Numbered from the stretch's first letter, positions 23,819-32,762 are shown. The stretch: DNA of 37,170 nucleotides from JAITWN01 sp964388175 (GCA_964388175.1 CAYLYS010000021.1:1-37170); one strand, 5' to 3'. The notes: generated from the sequence alone by a model not told the origin. A program made the numbers and translations.

Positions 23819-25945
23819 GTGGTGGTCACCCGGAACAAACAAGCGGCGCGCGCCGCACCATCGTCGCCGCTGAGCGTTTTCAAAGGCGTTGCCGCCCACG
23901 TGGCCGGCAGCTTCGCGCGCCTGGATATCCACACCGTTCAGGATCTGCTGCTGCATCTGCCGGCGCGCTACCAGGATCGCAGCCGGCAGACAGCGATCGG
24001 TGCGCTGCGCGCCGGCGACGAGGCGACGGTCTGCGGCGAAGTGCAGCTGGCTCAGATGCCTGCCGCTGCGAGGCGCGGCCGGCGGCGCGCGCTCCTCGTT
24101 CGCCTCGGCGATGGTACGGGTTCGCTGCAACTGCGTTTTTTCCACTTCAACGCCCGCCAGCAGGAAGCCTTCGTGCGCGGCGCGCGCCTGCTGTGTTACG
24201 GCGAGGTGCGCGGCGTGCCCGGTGCGCTGGAGATGGTCCATCCGGAATGCCGCGTCATCGGCGACGATCATGTGCACGAGCTGCCCGACAGCCTCACGCC
24301 GGTTTATCCCACCACCGCCGGTCTGCATCAGGCGGTGCTGCGCAGGGTCGTCGCGCGCGCGCTGGCGCTGCTCGATGACGCCGGCGACGATTTTCTGCCC
24401 GAACTGTTGCCGCCGGATCTGGTGCGTGGCCGCGCACTGCCCACGCTGAGAGAGGCGCTGCTGTACGTGCATCGGCCGCCGCTCGATGCGGCGGTCGACA
24501 TGCTGATCGCCGGCCGCCATCCCGCCGTGCAGCGTCTGGCGCTGGAAGAGCTGACCGCGCATCAGCTCAGCCTGCGCCGGCTGCGCACGAAAGTGCAGGG
24601 ACAGCGCGCGCCGGTCATGTGCACGGCGGGCGCACTGCGCCGCCGCTTTCTGGAAACGCTGCCCTTTTCGCTGACCGCCGCCCAGCAGCGCGTGCTCGGC
24701 GAAATCGACCGCGACCTTGCCCGCTCCCGCCCCATGCAGCGTTTGCTGCAGGGCGATGTCGGTTCCGGCAAGACGGCGGTTGCCGCCGCCAGCGTGCTGA
24801 CCGCGGTCGAGGCCGGTCATCAGGCGGTGGTCATGGCGCCGACCGAGCTGCTCGCCGAACAGCACTTCCACAGTTTCGACCGCTGGCTGACGCCGCTCGG
24901 CGTCGGCGTGTGCTGGCTGGCGGGCAAGGCGCGCAGTCAGGCGCGGGCGCGTGTGCTCGAAGACCTGCGCAGCGGCGCTGCCGCCGTTGCCGTCGGTACG
25001 CACGCGCTGTTTCAGGACGAAGTGAATTTCGCCGCGCTCGGCCTGGTGGTGATCGACGAGCAGCACCGTTTCGGCGTGCATCAGCGTCTCGCGCTGCGCG
25101 AAAAGGGACGGCGTGCGGGACGCTATCCGCATCAGCTCATCATGACCGCGACGCCGATACCGCGCACGCTGATGATGACCGCCTATGCGGACCTCGATTG
25201 TTCGGTGATCGACGAGCTGCCGCCGGGGCGCCAGCCGGTGACCACGGTGGTGGTGCCGGACACGCGCCGCGCCGAGGTGCTGGAACGGGTGCGCACGGTC
25301 TGCGCGCAGGGACGGCAGGCCTATTGGGTTTGCACGCTGATCGAGGAATCCGATGTGCTGCAGTGCCAGGCGGCGTCCGAGACCGCGCAGCTGCTTGCCG
25401 CGGCTTTGCCCGATCTAGAGGTCGGGCTTCTGCACGGCCGGCTCAAGGCGGCGGAGAAGGAACGAGTGATGGCCGCGTTCAAGCGCGGAGCGATTCACCT
25501 GCTGGTCGCCACCACCGTGGTCGAGGTCGGTGTCGATGTGCCGAATGCGAGTCTGATGATCATCGAAAATGCGGAGCGCCTGGGGCTCGCCCAGCTCCAT
25601 CAGTTGCGCGGCCGGGTCGGGCGCGGGAGTGAAAAAAGCGTTTGTGTCTTGATGTATCATAGCCCTCTGTCCGAGCGCGGGCGGGCGCGTCTCGCCGTGC
25701 TGCGCGAAACCAGCGATGGTTTCGAAATCGCCGCGCGCGATCTCGAACAGCGCGGACCAGGCGAAATACTCGGCGTGCGTCAGGCCGGGCCGATGCGCCT
25801 GCGCACGGCGGATCTGCTGCGCGATGGAGATCTGGTGCCGGTGGCGGCCGCAGCGGCCGCAGCGATGCTGAAGGATGATGCGGCAAGGGCGGCGCTGCTG
25901 GTGTCGCGCTGGCTGGAAGACGACGCGCGTTACAGCGCGGTATAA
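23819..25945 (+). CDS. recG: ATP-dependent DNA helicase RecG
   Basis: Branch-migration helicase of 708 aa that reverses stalled replication forks and processes Holliday junctions. The N-terminal wedge domain includes LHLPARYQDRSR. Helicase motifs are I GDVGSGKTAVAA (from residue 312), Ia MAPTELLAEQH, II DEQHRFG (near 413), III MTATPIPRTL, V VATTVVEVGVDVPNAS and VI HQLRGRVGRG. The C-terminal part ISDGFEIAxRDLExRGPGE-like stretch is present. Start is GTG, placing the initial LSVFKGVAAHVAGSFARL in register with other RecG; an ATG at 23811 is out of frame. Confidence 0.96.
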   Translation: MVVTRNKQAARAAPSSPLSVFKGVAAHVAGSFARLDIHTVQDLLLHLPARYQDRSRQTAIGALRAGDEATVCGEVQLAQMPAAARRGRRRALLVRLGDGTGSLQLRFFHFNARQQEAFVRGARLLCYGEVRGVPGALEMVHPECRVIGDDHVHELPDSLTPVYPTTAGLHQAVLRRVVARALALLDDAGDDFLPELLPPDLVRGRALPTLREALLYVHRPPLDAAVDMLIAGRHPAVQRLALEELTAHQLSLRRLRTKVQGQRAPVMCTAGALRRRFLETLPFSLTAAQQRVLGEIDRDLARSRPMQRLLQGDVGSGKTAVAAASVLTAVEAGHQAVVMAPTELLAEQHFHSFDRWLTPLGVGVCWLAGKARSQARARVLEDLRSGAAAVAVGTHALFQDEVNFAALGLVVIDEQHRFGVHQRLALREKGRRAGRYPHQLIMTATPIPRTLMMTAYADLDCSVIDELPPGRQPVTTVVVPDTRRAEVLERVRTVCAQGRQAYWVCTLIEESDVLQCQAASETAQLLAAALPDLEVGLLHGRLKAAEKERVMAAFKRGAIHLLVATTVVEVGVDVPNASLMIIENAERLGLAQLHQLRGRVGRGSEKSVCVLMYHSPLSERGRARLAVLRETSDGFEIAARDLEQRGPGEILGVRQAGPMRLRTADLLRDGDLVPVAAAAAAAMLKDDAARAALLVSRWLEDDARYSAV

Positions 25946-25983
25946 GGCGGCATCGCTGCGGACGAAGATCGAATGGATGTATC

Positions 25984-26595
25984 GTGCTGAATCTGGGCAG
26001 AGAACCTTCATGGCGTGTGGCGACGCCTGCGGTGCAGCGTGAGTTGCCCGCGTATCTGCGCTCCTGGCTTATCGTGACGGAATCGCTGACGCAGCGCTTG
26101 CGGGATGAATGCGGGCCGCGTTTCCGCGTCGCCTTGCGCGGGCAGTGCTGGCAGCGCCCGCTGCCGAGCGAGCGCGCCGCGCTGGCGCTGCCCGACCGCG
26201 CTTACGCGCTGGTGCGTCACGTCCATCTGCTGTGCGCGGAGCGGGCGGTGGTGTTCGGTCGTACGGTGATGCCGGCTGCTACGCTCCACGGCGCGCGCCG
26301 CCGTTACGCCAGCCTGGGCAGCCGGCCGCTCGGCGCGGTGCTGTTCGCCGATCCTTCCGTCGCGCGTGGTGCGATCGAGGTGGCGCGAATCGCTCCCCGC
26401 TGCGCGCTGCATGCGGATGCGCTCGATGGCGCGGCGCCGCGCGGCGCCATCCGGAACAATGGCCGGAACGATGGCCGGAACGATATATGGGGGCGGCGTT
26501 CCGTGTTTTTCGTGGAGGGATACCCTTTGCTGGTCAGTGAGCTTTTTCTGCCCGCCATCGCGCGCCTGCGTGGAGGCGTGTCCCATGCCGCTTGA
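25984..26595 (+). CDS. ubiC: Chorismate pyruvate-lyase, with a repeat-containing insert
   Basis: Enzyme of 203 aa that makes 4-hydroxybenzoate from chorismate, the first committed step of ubiquinone synthesis. Conserved positions are visible: Arg in VRHVHL, FGRTVMP, the Gly in RPLGAVLF, and the Glu in PLLVSELFLP. Between VARIAP and WGRRSVFF it has roughly 25 additional residues compared with E. coli, including NNGRNDGRND coded by three 12-nt repeats. GTG is the only start that keeps the N-terminus. Its stop overlaps ubiA by 11 nt, which couples the first two steps of the pathway. Confidence 0.9.
   Translation: MLNLGREPSWRVATPAVQRELPAYLRSWLIVTESLTQRLRDECGPRFRVALRGQCWQRPLPSERAALALPDRAYALVRHVHLLCAERAVVFGRTVMPAATLHGARRRYASLGSRPLGAVLFADPSVARGAIEVARIAPRCALHADALDGAAPRGAIRNNGRNDGRNDIWGRRSVFFVEGYPLLVSELFLPAIARLRGGVSHAA
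26451..26486 (+). repeat. Three 12-nt tandem repeats inside ubiC
   Basis: CCGGAACAATGG, CCGGAACGATGG and CCGGAACGATAT lie head to tail and in frame, coding a Asn-Gly-Arg-Asn type repeat in a surface insert of UbiC. They look like replication-slippage products and could vary in copy number between strains. Confidence 0.85.
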
Positions 26596-27463
26596 TCGGA
26601 CGCGCCTGCGCGAGCGTGCCGGCGTCTATGCCCGTCTCATGCGCCTGGACCGCCCGATCGGCAGTTTTCTGCTGTTGTGGCCGGCGCTGTGGGCGTTGTG
26701 GCTGGCGGGGGAAGGGCGGCCCGACATCGGTATCGTGGCGGTGTTCGTCGCCGGCGTGCTGCTCATGCGCTCGGCCGGCTGCGTGATCAATGATTATGCC
26801 GACCGCGATATCGACGTCCATGTCAGCCGCACGCGTGAGCGACCGTTTGCACAGGGCCTGGTCGACGGCCGCGAAGCGCAGATCCTGTTCATCGTGCTGT
26901 GCATGACCGCGTTTGCGCTCGTGCTCACGCTCAACCGGCTTACCGTCGCCCTGTCGGTGGTCGGCGCCGTTCTGGCGTTGACCTATCCGCTCATGAAGCG
27001 CCATACCTATCTGCCGCAGATCTATCTCGGCGTGGCGTTCGGCTGGTCCGTGCCGATGGCCTTCGCCGCTCAGACCGGCGCCGTGCCGCAAGCCGCTTGG
27101 CTGGTGTTCATTGCGGCGGTGCTGTGGACCACGATCTACGACACCATGTATGCCATGGCCGATCGCGAGGACGACCTGCGCATCGGCGTCAAATCGACCG
27201 CGATCCTGTTCGGTGAAAACGACCGTTTGATCATCGCGGTGCTGCAACTGCTGCTGTTCGCGGTGCTGCTGCTGATCGGTGCGCGCTTCGATCTCGGTTC
27301 GGGATATCACGCCGGACTGGCGGTCGCCGCCGTCTTTGCCGTCTATCAGCAGTATCTGATCTCGCGGCGTATTCCCAGGGACTGCTTTCGCGCCTTTCTC
27401 AACAACAACTGGTTCGGTCTGGCGATATTCTGCGGCCTGATCATGCACTATCTGTATGCATGA
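26585..27463 (+). CDS. ubiA: 4-hydroxybenzoate polyprenyltransferase
   Basis: Integral membrane enzyme of 292 aa that joins the polyprenyl tail to 4-hydroxybenzoate in ubiquinone synthesis. The first Asp-rich motif is INDYADRDID (residues 68-77) and the second is YAMADREDD (near 190), which bind Mg-diphosphate. About eight hydrophobic helices are evident, for example FLLLWPALWALWL and LLLFAVLLLIGA. The ATG (MPLDRTRLRERAGVYARLMRLDRPIG) gives the family N-terminus and overlaps the ubiC end by 11 nt. Confidence 0.96.
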   Translation: MPLDRTRLRERAGVYARLMRLDRPIGSFLLLWPALWALWLAGEGRPDIGIVAVFVAGVLLMRSAGCVINDYADRDIDVHVSRTRERPFAQGLVDGREAQILFIVLCMTAFALVLTLNRLTVALSVVGAVLALTYPLMKRHTYLPQIYLGVAFGWSVPMAFAAQTGAVPQAAWLVFIAAVLWTTIYDTMYAMADREDDLRIGVKSTAILFGENDRLIIAVLQLLLFAVLLLIGARFDLGSGYHAGLAVAAVFAVYQQYLISRRIPRDCFRAFLNNNWFGLAIFCGLIMHYLYA

Positions 27464-27541
27464 CAAGGCCGCGGCGGGCGACATTGCCATGGGCGGGTTA
27501 ATCGGTTCAAATAGGTGCGGACGACGACAGGCCGGCGACAG

Positions 27542-28546
27542 ATGACGGAAATGCGGACAACGGAAGAAACGGACGCGGCGGACGAACGCCTGCGTCGTCT
27601 CGGGCGGGCGGTGATCGAGACCGAGACCGCCGCCGTTGCCGCGCTCGCCGCTCGCGTCGACGAGCGTTTCGTCGCCGCCTGCCGCTACCTGCTCGATTGC
27701 AGCGGACGCATCGTCGTGCTCGGCATGGGCAAGTCCGGCCACATCGGCGGCAAGATCGCCGCCACGCTGGCCAGCACCGGCAGTCCCGCCTTCTTCGTGC
27801 ATCCCGGTGAAGCCAGTCACGGCGATCTCGGCATGATCACCGCCAGCGACGTCGTCCTCGCCATCTCCAATTCCGGCGAAACCAGCGAACTGCTGACCAT
27901 TCTGCCGCTGATCCGGCGGCTCGGTGTGCCGCTGATCACGCTGACCGGCAATCCGGCCTCGACCCTGGCACGCGCCGCCGCCGTCAATATAGATGTGAGC
28001 GTGGCGCAGGAAGCCTGTCCGCTCGGTCTGGCGCCGACTTCCAGCACGACGGCCACGCTGGTGATGGGCGATGCGCTGGCGGTGTCGCTGCTCGAGGTGC
28101 GCGGCTTCACCGCCGAGGATTTCGCCCGCTCCCATCCCGGCGGACGTCTGGGGCGCCGTCTGCTGCTGCTGATCAGGGACATCATGCACACCGGTAACGA
28201 GGTGCCGCGGGTGGATTCGTCCATCCTGCTGAGCGATGCCTTGATGGAAATGACGCGCAAGGGACTCGGCATGACGGCGGTGGTCGATGAGGGCGGTCGT
28301 CTGCGCGGCATCTTCACCGACGGTGATCTGCGCCGCGTGCTCGATCGGCGCGTCGATGTGCATGCGACGGTGATCGGCGAGGTGATGACGCGGGATTGCC
28401 GCACCGCCAGCGCGGACATGCTGGCGGTGGAGGCGCTCAGAATATTGGAAACGCACCGCATCAGCGCGCTGCCGGTGGTCGATGCGGACGGCGTGCTCAT
28501 CGGCGCCTTCAATATGCACGATCTGCTGCGCGCCGGCGTGGTCTAG
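27542..28546 (+). CDS. kdsD: D-arabinose 5-phosphate isomerase
   Basis: Isomerises ribulose 5-phosphate to arabinose 5-phosphate, the first step toward Kdo for lipopolysaccharide; 334 aa. An SIS domain (VVLGMGKSGHIGGKIAATLASTG, HPGEASHGDLGMI, AISNSGETSELL) is followed by two CBS domains (DIMHTGNEVPRVDSS..., and VMTRDCRTASADMLAVEAL...). TSSTTATLVMGDALA is typical. I choose ATG 27542; a GTG nine codons upstream is also open. Ribulose 5-phosphate is also a Calvin-cycle intermediate, but nothing in the sequence links the two uses. Followed by kdsC. Confidence 0.94.
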   Translation: MTEMRTTEETDAADERLRRLGRAVIETETAAVAALAARVDERFVAACRYLLDCSGRIVVLGMGKSGHIGGKIAATLASTGSPAFFVHPGEASHGDLGMITASDVVLAISNSGETSELLTILPLIRRLGVPLITLTGNPASTLARAAAVNIDVSVAQEACPLGLAPTSSTTATLVMGDALAVSLLEVRGFTAEDFARSHPGGRLGRRLLLLIRDIMHTGNEVPRVDSSILLSDALMEMTRKGLGMTAVVDEGGRLRGIFTDGDLRRVLDRRVDVHATVIGEVMTRDCRTASADMLAVEALRILETHRISALPVVDADGVLIGAFNMHDLLRAGVV

Positions 28547-28562
28547 CGCAGAGGCCGACATC

Positions 28563-29096
28563 ATGCAGGATTTTCTGGAAAAGGCGCGGCAGATCCGCCT
28601 GGTCATCTTCGACGTCGACGGCGTGCTGACCGACGGCAGCCTGTTCATCGATGCCGACGGGCGCGAGCACAAGGTCTTCAACTCGCGCGATGGCCACGGC
28701 ATGAAGCTGCTGCAGCAGAGCGGCGTCGCCATCGGCGTGATCACCGGCCGCAGCTCGAGCGCGGTCAGCCATCGCATGCAGGGCCTCGGCATCGACCACG
28801 TCTTCCAGGGACAGCAGGACAAGCTGCCCGCATTCAGGGAACTGGTGGACCGCCTGGGGCTGGAAGCATCGCAGGTCGCCTGTGTCGGCGACGACGTCGT
28901 CGATCTGCCGATGATGCGCCGCGCCGGCCTCGCCATCGCGGTCAACGATGCCCATGATCTGGTCAAGGAGCATGCCCACTGGATCACCGCGCATGGCGGC
29001 GGCCACGGCGCCGCGCGCGATGTCTGCGAGCTGATCCTGAAAGCCCAGGGCGCCCTGCCGGCGCTATGGGACAGATATCTTGCGCTCGATACCTGA
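28563..29096 (+). CDS. kdsC: 3-deoxy-D-manno-octulosonate 8-phosphate phosphatase
   Basis: HAD-family phosphatase of 177 aa that produces Kdo from Kdo-8-phosphate. Motif I is FDVDGVLTDGSL (Asp17, Asp19), motif II is VITGRSS, the Lys sits in QQDKLPAF, and motif IV is VGDDVVDLPMM. The compact size without a large cap fits the tetrameric KdsC class. AGAGG precedes the ATG. Part of kdsD-kdsC-lptCAB-rpoN. Confidence 0.96.
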   Translation: MQDFLEKARQIRLVIFDVDGVLTDGSLFIDADGREHKVFNSRDGHGMKLLQQSGVAIGVITGRSSSAVSHRMQGLGIDHVFQGQQDKLPAFRELVDRLGLEASQVACVGDDVVDLPMMRRAGLAIAVNDAHDLVKEHAHWITAHGGGHGAARDVCELILKAQGALPALWDRYLALDT

Positions 29097-29117
29097 GCTG
29101 CGCTGAGTCGACTTGGT

Positions 29118-29675
29118 GTGGACGGACGCGCCCTGCTGATCCTGTTCGTTGCACTGGCCGCCGCGCTGACGTGGTGGTGGTCGCGAGACGAGCAGGCGGT
29201 GCAGGGCGCGGCCGTCGGCAGCGCGGGCGAACAGCCGGATTACGCCATGAGGGATTTTCTGCTGCGCGCGATGAATGAAAACGGGCGGCTGGGCCACACC
29301 CTGGCTGCCGAAAACCTGTATCATTACGCGGACCGGGAGCAATCCACCCTGACCCGTCCGCACATGATGTTCTACGAGGAAGACCGGGCGGTGTGGGATA
29401 TCTCCGCCGAGCACGGCCTGGTTTCGGACGGCGACCACCTGGTGTCGCTGAGCGGTGATGTGCAGGTGCGCTACACGGGCACCACGCCGGGGCGCAGTTT
29501 CAGGATTCACACCCATGAATTACATGTCTGGCCCGAGGAGCGGCGCGCCGAGACCGAAGCAGCCGTCAGCATCGTCCAGCAGGCGGGCGTCACCCATTCC
29601 ATCGGTATGCGTGCCGAACTCGATCCGCGCCGCCTCTATCTCCCGGCGCAGGTGCGGGGGCAGTATGAACGTTGA
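29118..29675 (+). CDS. lptC: LPS export protein LptC
   Basis: Single-pass inner-membrane protein of 185 aa that passes lipopolysaccharide from LptBFG to LptA. A membrane anchor spans about residues 5-20 (LLILFVALAAALTWWW); the rest is a periplasmic beta-jellyroll rich in alternating hydrophobics. Sequence is weakly conserved, so the call relies on AMRDFLLRAMNENGRLGHTLAAENLYHY, which matches the family, and on the order kdsC-lptC-lptA-lptB. GTG start. The 3' end overlaps lptA by 11 nt. Confidence 0.9.
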   Translation: MDGRALLILFVALAAALTWWWSRDEQAVQGAAVGSAGEQPDYAMRDFLLRAMNENGRLGHTLAAENLYHYADREQSTLTRPHMMFYEEDRAVWDISAEHGLVSDGDHLVSLSGDVQVRYTGTTPGRSFRIHTHELHVWPEERRAETEAAVSIVQQAGVTHSIGMRAELDPRRLYLPAQVRGQYER

Positions 29676-30237
29676 GCGCTGCGCACCGCTGATGCTGGCG
29701 CTGACATTGTCGCTGACATTGTCGCTGACATTGGCTCTGGCGCTCGCCTTGGCGCCGCCGCCGGTACTGGCGCTGGCGAGCGATCGTGAGCAGCCCGCAC
29801 TCATCGAATCCGACGCCGGCGAGATGGATCATCTCCAGGGCATCGGCATCTATCGCGGCAACGTCGTGTATACCCAGGGCACCATGCGCCTGGAGGCCGA
29901 TACGATATATGTGCATTTGTCCCCCGATCGGGAAAGCGTCATCCGCGTCGAGGCGGTGGGCGCGCCGGTGCGCTTTCGCCAGCGTATCGAGGGTCATGAC
30001 GAAGACTTGCGCGGCGAGGCGCTGCGCATCGAGTATTTCGCCGATCCGGAGCGCCTGGTGCTGGAACAGCAGGCGCACATCTGGCGCCTCAATACCGAGT
30101 TCGCCGGCGAGGTGATCAGCTACGATCCCCAGCGCGGCGTGGTCAACGCCCGCCGCGGCGAAGCCGAAGGCGACGGGCGCGTCCAGATCATCATCCAGCC
30201 GCAGCAAGGCCGGAGCGGCGGGGAAGGCGCGCGCTGA
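29665..30237 (+). CDS. lptA: LPS transport periplasmic protein LptA
   Basis: Periplasmic bridge protein of 190 aa that forms the filament carrying lipopolysaccharide to the outer membrane. An unusually long, repetitive signal peptide (TLSLTLSLTLALALALA) is followed by SDREQPALIESDAGEMDHLQG and an OstA/LptA domain with GIGIYRGNVVYTQGTMRLEAD and LRIEYFADPERLVLEQQAHIWR. The signal sequence is coded partly by three 12-nt repeats. Ends 5 nt before lptB. Confidence 0.93.
   Translation: MNVERCAPLMLALTLSLTLSLTLALALALAPPPVLALASDREQPALIESDAGEMDHLQGIGIYRGNVVYTQGTMRLEADTIYVHLSPDRESVIRVEAVGAPVRFRQRIEGHDEDLRGEALRIEYFADPERLVLEQQAHIWRLNTEFAGEVISYDPQRGVVNARRGEAEGDGRVQIIIQPQQGRSGGEGAR
29701..29736 (+). repeat. 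Three 12-nt tandem repeats in the lptA signal sequence
   Basis: CTGACATTGTCG occurs twice, followed by CTGACATTGGCT, in frame and coding Leu-Thr-Leu-Ser units of the hydrophobic signal core. Loss or gain of a unit keeps the frame but changes signal length by four residues. Confidence 0.9.
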
Positions 30238-30242
30238 CCGGG

Positions 30243-30968
30243 ATGGATCTGCTCAGCGTCAATCGCATCTCCAAGCACTATCGCAAGCGCACAGTGGTGC
30301 GCGACGTTTCCATGCAGATAGCCGGCGGCGAGGTGGTGGGCTTGCTCGGACCGAACGGCGCCGGCAAGACCACTTCCTTTTATATGGTCGTCGGCCTGGT
30401 GCCTTGTGGCAGCGGTACCATCACGCTCAACGGGCAGGACATCACCATCATGCCCATGCATGCCCGCGCCCGCATGGGCATCGGCTATCTGCCGCAGGAG
30501 GCCTCGGTATTCCGCAAGCTGTCGGTCGCCGACAATCTGCGCGCGGTGTTGCAGACGCGGCGTGATCTGGACCGCGCGGCCCAGGAGCGGCGCATCGACG
30601 AATTGCTCGAGGAGTTCCACGTCGCGCATCTGCGCGATGCGGCAGGCATGAGTCTTTCCGGCGGCGAGCGGCGCCGGGTGGAGATCGCGCGCACGCTCGC
30701 CATGCAGCCGCGCTTCGTGCTGCTCGATGAGCCCTTCGCCGGCGTGGATCCCATGTCGGTGCTGGATATCCAGCGGATTATCAAATACCTGCGGGACAAG
30801 GGCATCGGCATCCTGATCACCGACCACAATGTGCGTGAAACGCTGGGCATCTGCGAACGGGCCTATATCATGAGCGCGGGCGCCATTCTCGCCGAAGGGC
30901 GACCGGAGGAAATCCTGGCCGATGAACGCGTCCGCGAGGTCTACCTCGGCGCGGATTTCAGGCTGTGA
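30243..30968 (+). CDS. lptB: LPS export ABC transporter ATPase LptB
   Basis: Cytosolic ATPase of 241 aa that powers extraction of lipopolysaccharide from the inner membrane with LptF and LptG, which are not in the window. Walker A GPNGAGKTT begins at residue 36, the signature LSGGERRRVEIAR at 138, Walker B FVLLDEPFAGVDP follows, and the switch His is in ITDHNVRETL. IGYLPQEASVFRKLSVADNL is characteristic of LptB. Complete and of standard length. Confidence 0.97.
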   Translation: MDLLSVNRISKHYRKRTVVRDVSMQIAGGEVVGLLGPNGAGKTTSFYMVVGLVPCGSGTITLNGQDITIMPMHARARMGIGYLPQEASVFRKLSVADNLRAVLQTRRDLDRAAQERRIDELLEEFHVAHLRDAAGMSLSGGERRRVEIARTLAMQPRFVLLDEPFAGVDPMSVLDIQRIIKYLRDKGIGILITDHNVRETLGICERAYIMSAGAILAEGRPEEILADERVREVYLGADFRL

Positions 30969-31050
30969 CGGACGGATCGGCCACCGTGCAGGTGTTTTGC
31001 ATTAGAATTAAGGCGATATCGATGCCCGACGTACCGATGACACGCTTGCC

Positions 31051-32664
31051 ATGAAACAGACGCTACAGATACGCCTTGGTCAGCACCTGACCATGACCCC
31101 CCAGTTGCAACAGGCGATCCGCCTGCTGCAACTGTCCGCGGTCGATCTGCGCGAGGAGATCCAGGAGGCGCTGGAGTCCAATCCGATGCTCGAACTCTCC
31201 GAAGACGCCGGCGGCGATGACGGTGACGGTGACGGCGCGGAGGCTGATGGCGCGCTTGGCCGGGAGGCGGACGGCGAGTACGGTGCGGAGGCGACGGCGC
31301 GCGGCGATACCGGTGATTTCGACAGTGCCGACGGCGGCGCTTCCGGTTTCGATGACATGGCCGACGGCTCCGGCGATGCCCATGACGATATGCATGGGGA
31401 TATCCATGGCGATGGACATGGCAGCGCCGTCAACGACCCGGAGATCAGCAATATCGCTGAAGATCTGCCGGTCGACAGCGTATGGGAAGACATTTACGAC
31501 ACCGCCACGTCCCATCACGGGCAGAGTGGCGATGCCGAAGGGCGGGAATTCGAGAATCAGGATACCGCGTCGGAGACGCTGCGCGATCATCTGACCTGGC
31601 AGATGCAGATGACGCATTTCAGCGAGCGCGACCGCGCCATTGCCCGCACCCTCATCGACAGCATCAATGAGCGCGGCTATCTTGCCGCATCGCTCGAAGA
31701 CATCCATGAAGGCCTGGTGGCGGATCTGGATGATCTCGACATGCAGGAAGTCGAAGCCGTGCTGCGCCAGATCCAGCATTTCGATCCCGTGGGCGTGGGC
31801 GCGCGCGACCTGCGCGAATGCATCCTGATCCAGCTCCAGCACTATCCCGCCGATACGCCCTGGCTGGGCCAGGCGCTGGAACTGGTCGGCGAGCACCTGT
31901 CGCTGTTCGCCGAGCGCGAGTATGCGCAGATCATGCGCCGGCTCAAATGCACGCAGGCCGAGTTGCAGGAAGTGCTGGTGCTGATACAGTCGGTCAATCC
32001 GCACCCCGGTGAACAGGTCGCCGATAGCCGGACCGAGTACGTCGTTCCCGACATCATCGTGCGCAAGGACAAGAATGCCTGGCGCGTCGAGCTCAATCCG
32101 GAAGCGGTGCCGCGGGTGCGCGTCAACGCCGGTTACGCCGGCCTGGTCCGGCGCGCGGACAGCAGCAGCGAGAACGCCTATATGCGCAACCAGTTGCAGG
32201 AGGCGCGCTGGTTCATCAAGAGTCTGCAGAGCCGCAACGAAACCCTGCTCAAGGTCGCCACTTGCATCGTCGAGCGTCAGCGCGCCTTCCTGGAGCAGGG
32301 CGAGGAAGCGATGAAGGCGTTGGTGCTGCACGATATCGCCACGACGGTCGAGATGCACGAATCCACCATTTCCCGTGTGACGACGCAGAAGTATATGCAT
32401 ACGCCGCGCGGCATCTTCGAACTGAAGTACTTTTTTTCCAGCCACGTCAGCACCGACGGCGGCGGCGAATGCTCCGCCACGGCGATACGGGCATTCATCA
32501 AGAAACTGATCGCGGCGGAAGATCGCGGCAAGCCGCTCAGCGACAGCAAGATCGCCCTGCTGCTCAAGGAAAAGCAGGGCATCAACGTTGCGCGGCGGAC
32601 GATTGCGAAGTATCGTGAGTCGCTTTCCATACCCTCGTCCAGTGAGCGCAAGCGCCTGGTCTGA
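31051..32664 (+). CDS. rpoN: RNA polymerase sigma-54 factor
   Basis: Sigma factor of 537 aa for -24/-12 promoters that need enhancer-binding activators. Region I (residues 1-50) is Gln/Leu-rich (LTMTPQLQQAIRLLQLSAVDL, ALESNPMLEL). Region II is expanded to about 85 residues (51-135) and is very acidic, with Gly-Asp-His repeats such as AHDDMHGDIHGDGHGS. The core-binding region, DNA-binding helix-turn-helix (DIATTVEMHESTISRVTTQKY, TPRGIFELKYFFSS) and the RpoN box ARRTIAKYRE (514-523) are intact. Unusually, no hpf gene follows before ptsN. Confidence 0.97.
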   Translation: MKQTLQIRLGQHLTMTPQLQQAIRLLQLSAVDLREEIQEALESNPMLELSEDAGGDDGDGDGAEADGALGREADGEYGAEATARGDTGDFDSADGGASGFDDMADGSGDAHDDMHGDIHGDGHGSAVNDPEISNIAEDLPVDSVWEDIYDTATSHHGQSGDAEGREFENQDTASETLRDHLTWQMQMTHFSERDRAIARTLIDSINERGYLAASLEDIHEGLVADLDDLDMQEVEAVLRQIQHFDPVGVGARDLRECILIQLQHYPADTPWLGQALELVGEHLSLFAEREYAQIMRRLKCTQAELQEVLVLIQSVNPHPGEQVADSRTEYVVPDIIVRKDKNAWRVELNPEAVPRVRVNAGYAGLVRRADSSSENAYMRNQLQEARWFIKSLQSRNETLLKVATCIVERQRAFLEQGEEAMKALVLHDIATTVEMHESTISRVTTQKYMHTPRGIFELKYFFSSHVSTDGGGECSATAIRAFIKKLIAAEDRGKPLSDSKIALLLKEKQGINVARRTIAKYRESLSIPSSSERKRLV

Positions 32665-32762
32665 GGTTGATCACTTGAAACGCCGTTTCCCGCGGTGACA
32701 GGTGAGTGTGTTCATCGACAGGATCGTCACCGCCCAGTGCAGGATGAAAGACTGATCTGAAT

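Noticed and set aside
26534..28987. 817-codon open frame opposite ubiA-kdsD-kdsC
   Set aside because: It spans three well-supported genes and reads as low-complexity composition; a shadow frame.
30961..31050. Sigma-54 autoregulatory promoter before rpoN (GG/GC pattern near TTGC)
   Set aside because: GG and GC dinucleotides are 8-9 nt apart instead of the required 12, so it is not a -24/-12 site.
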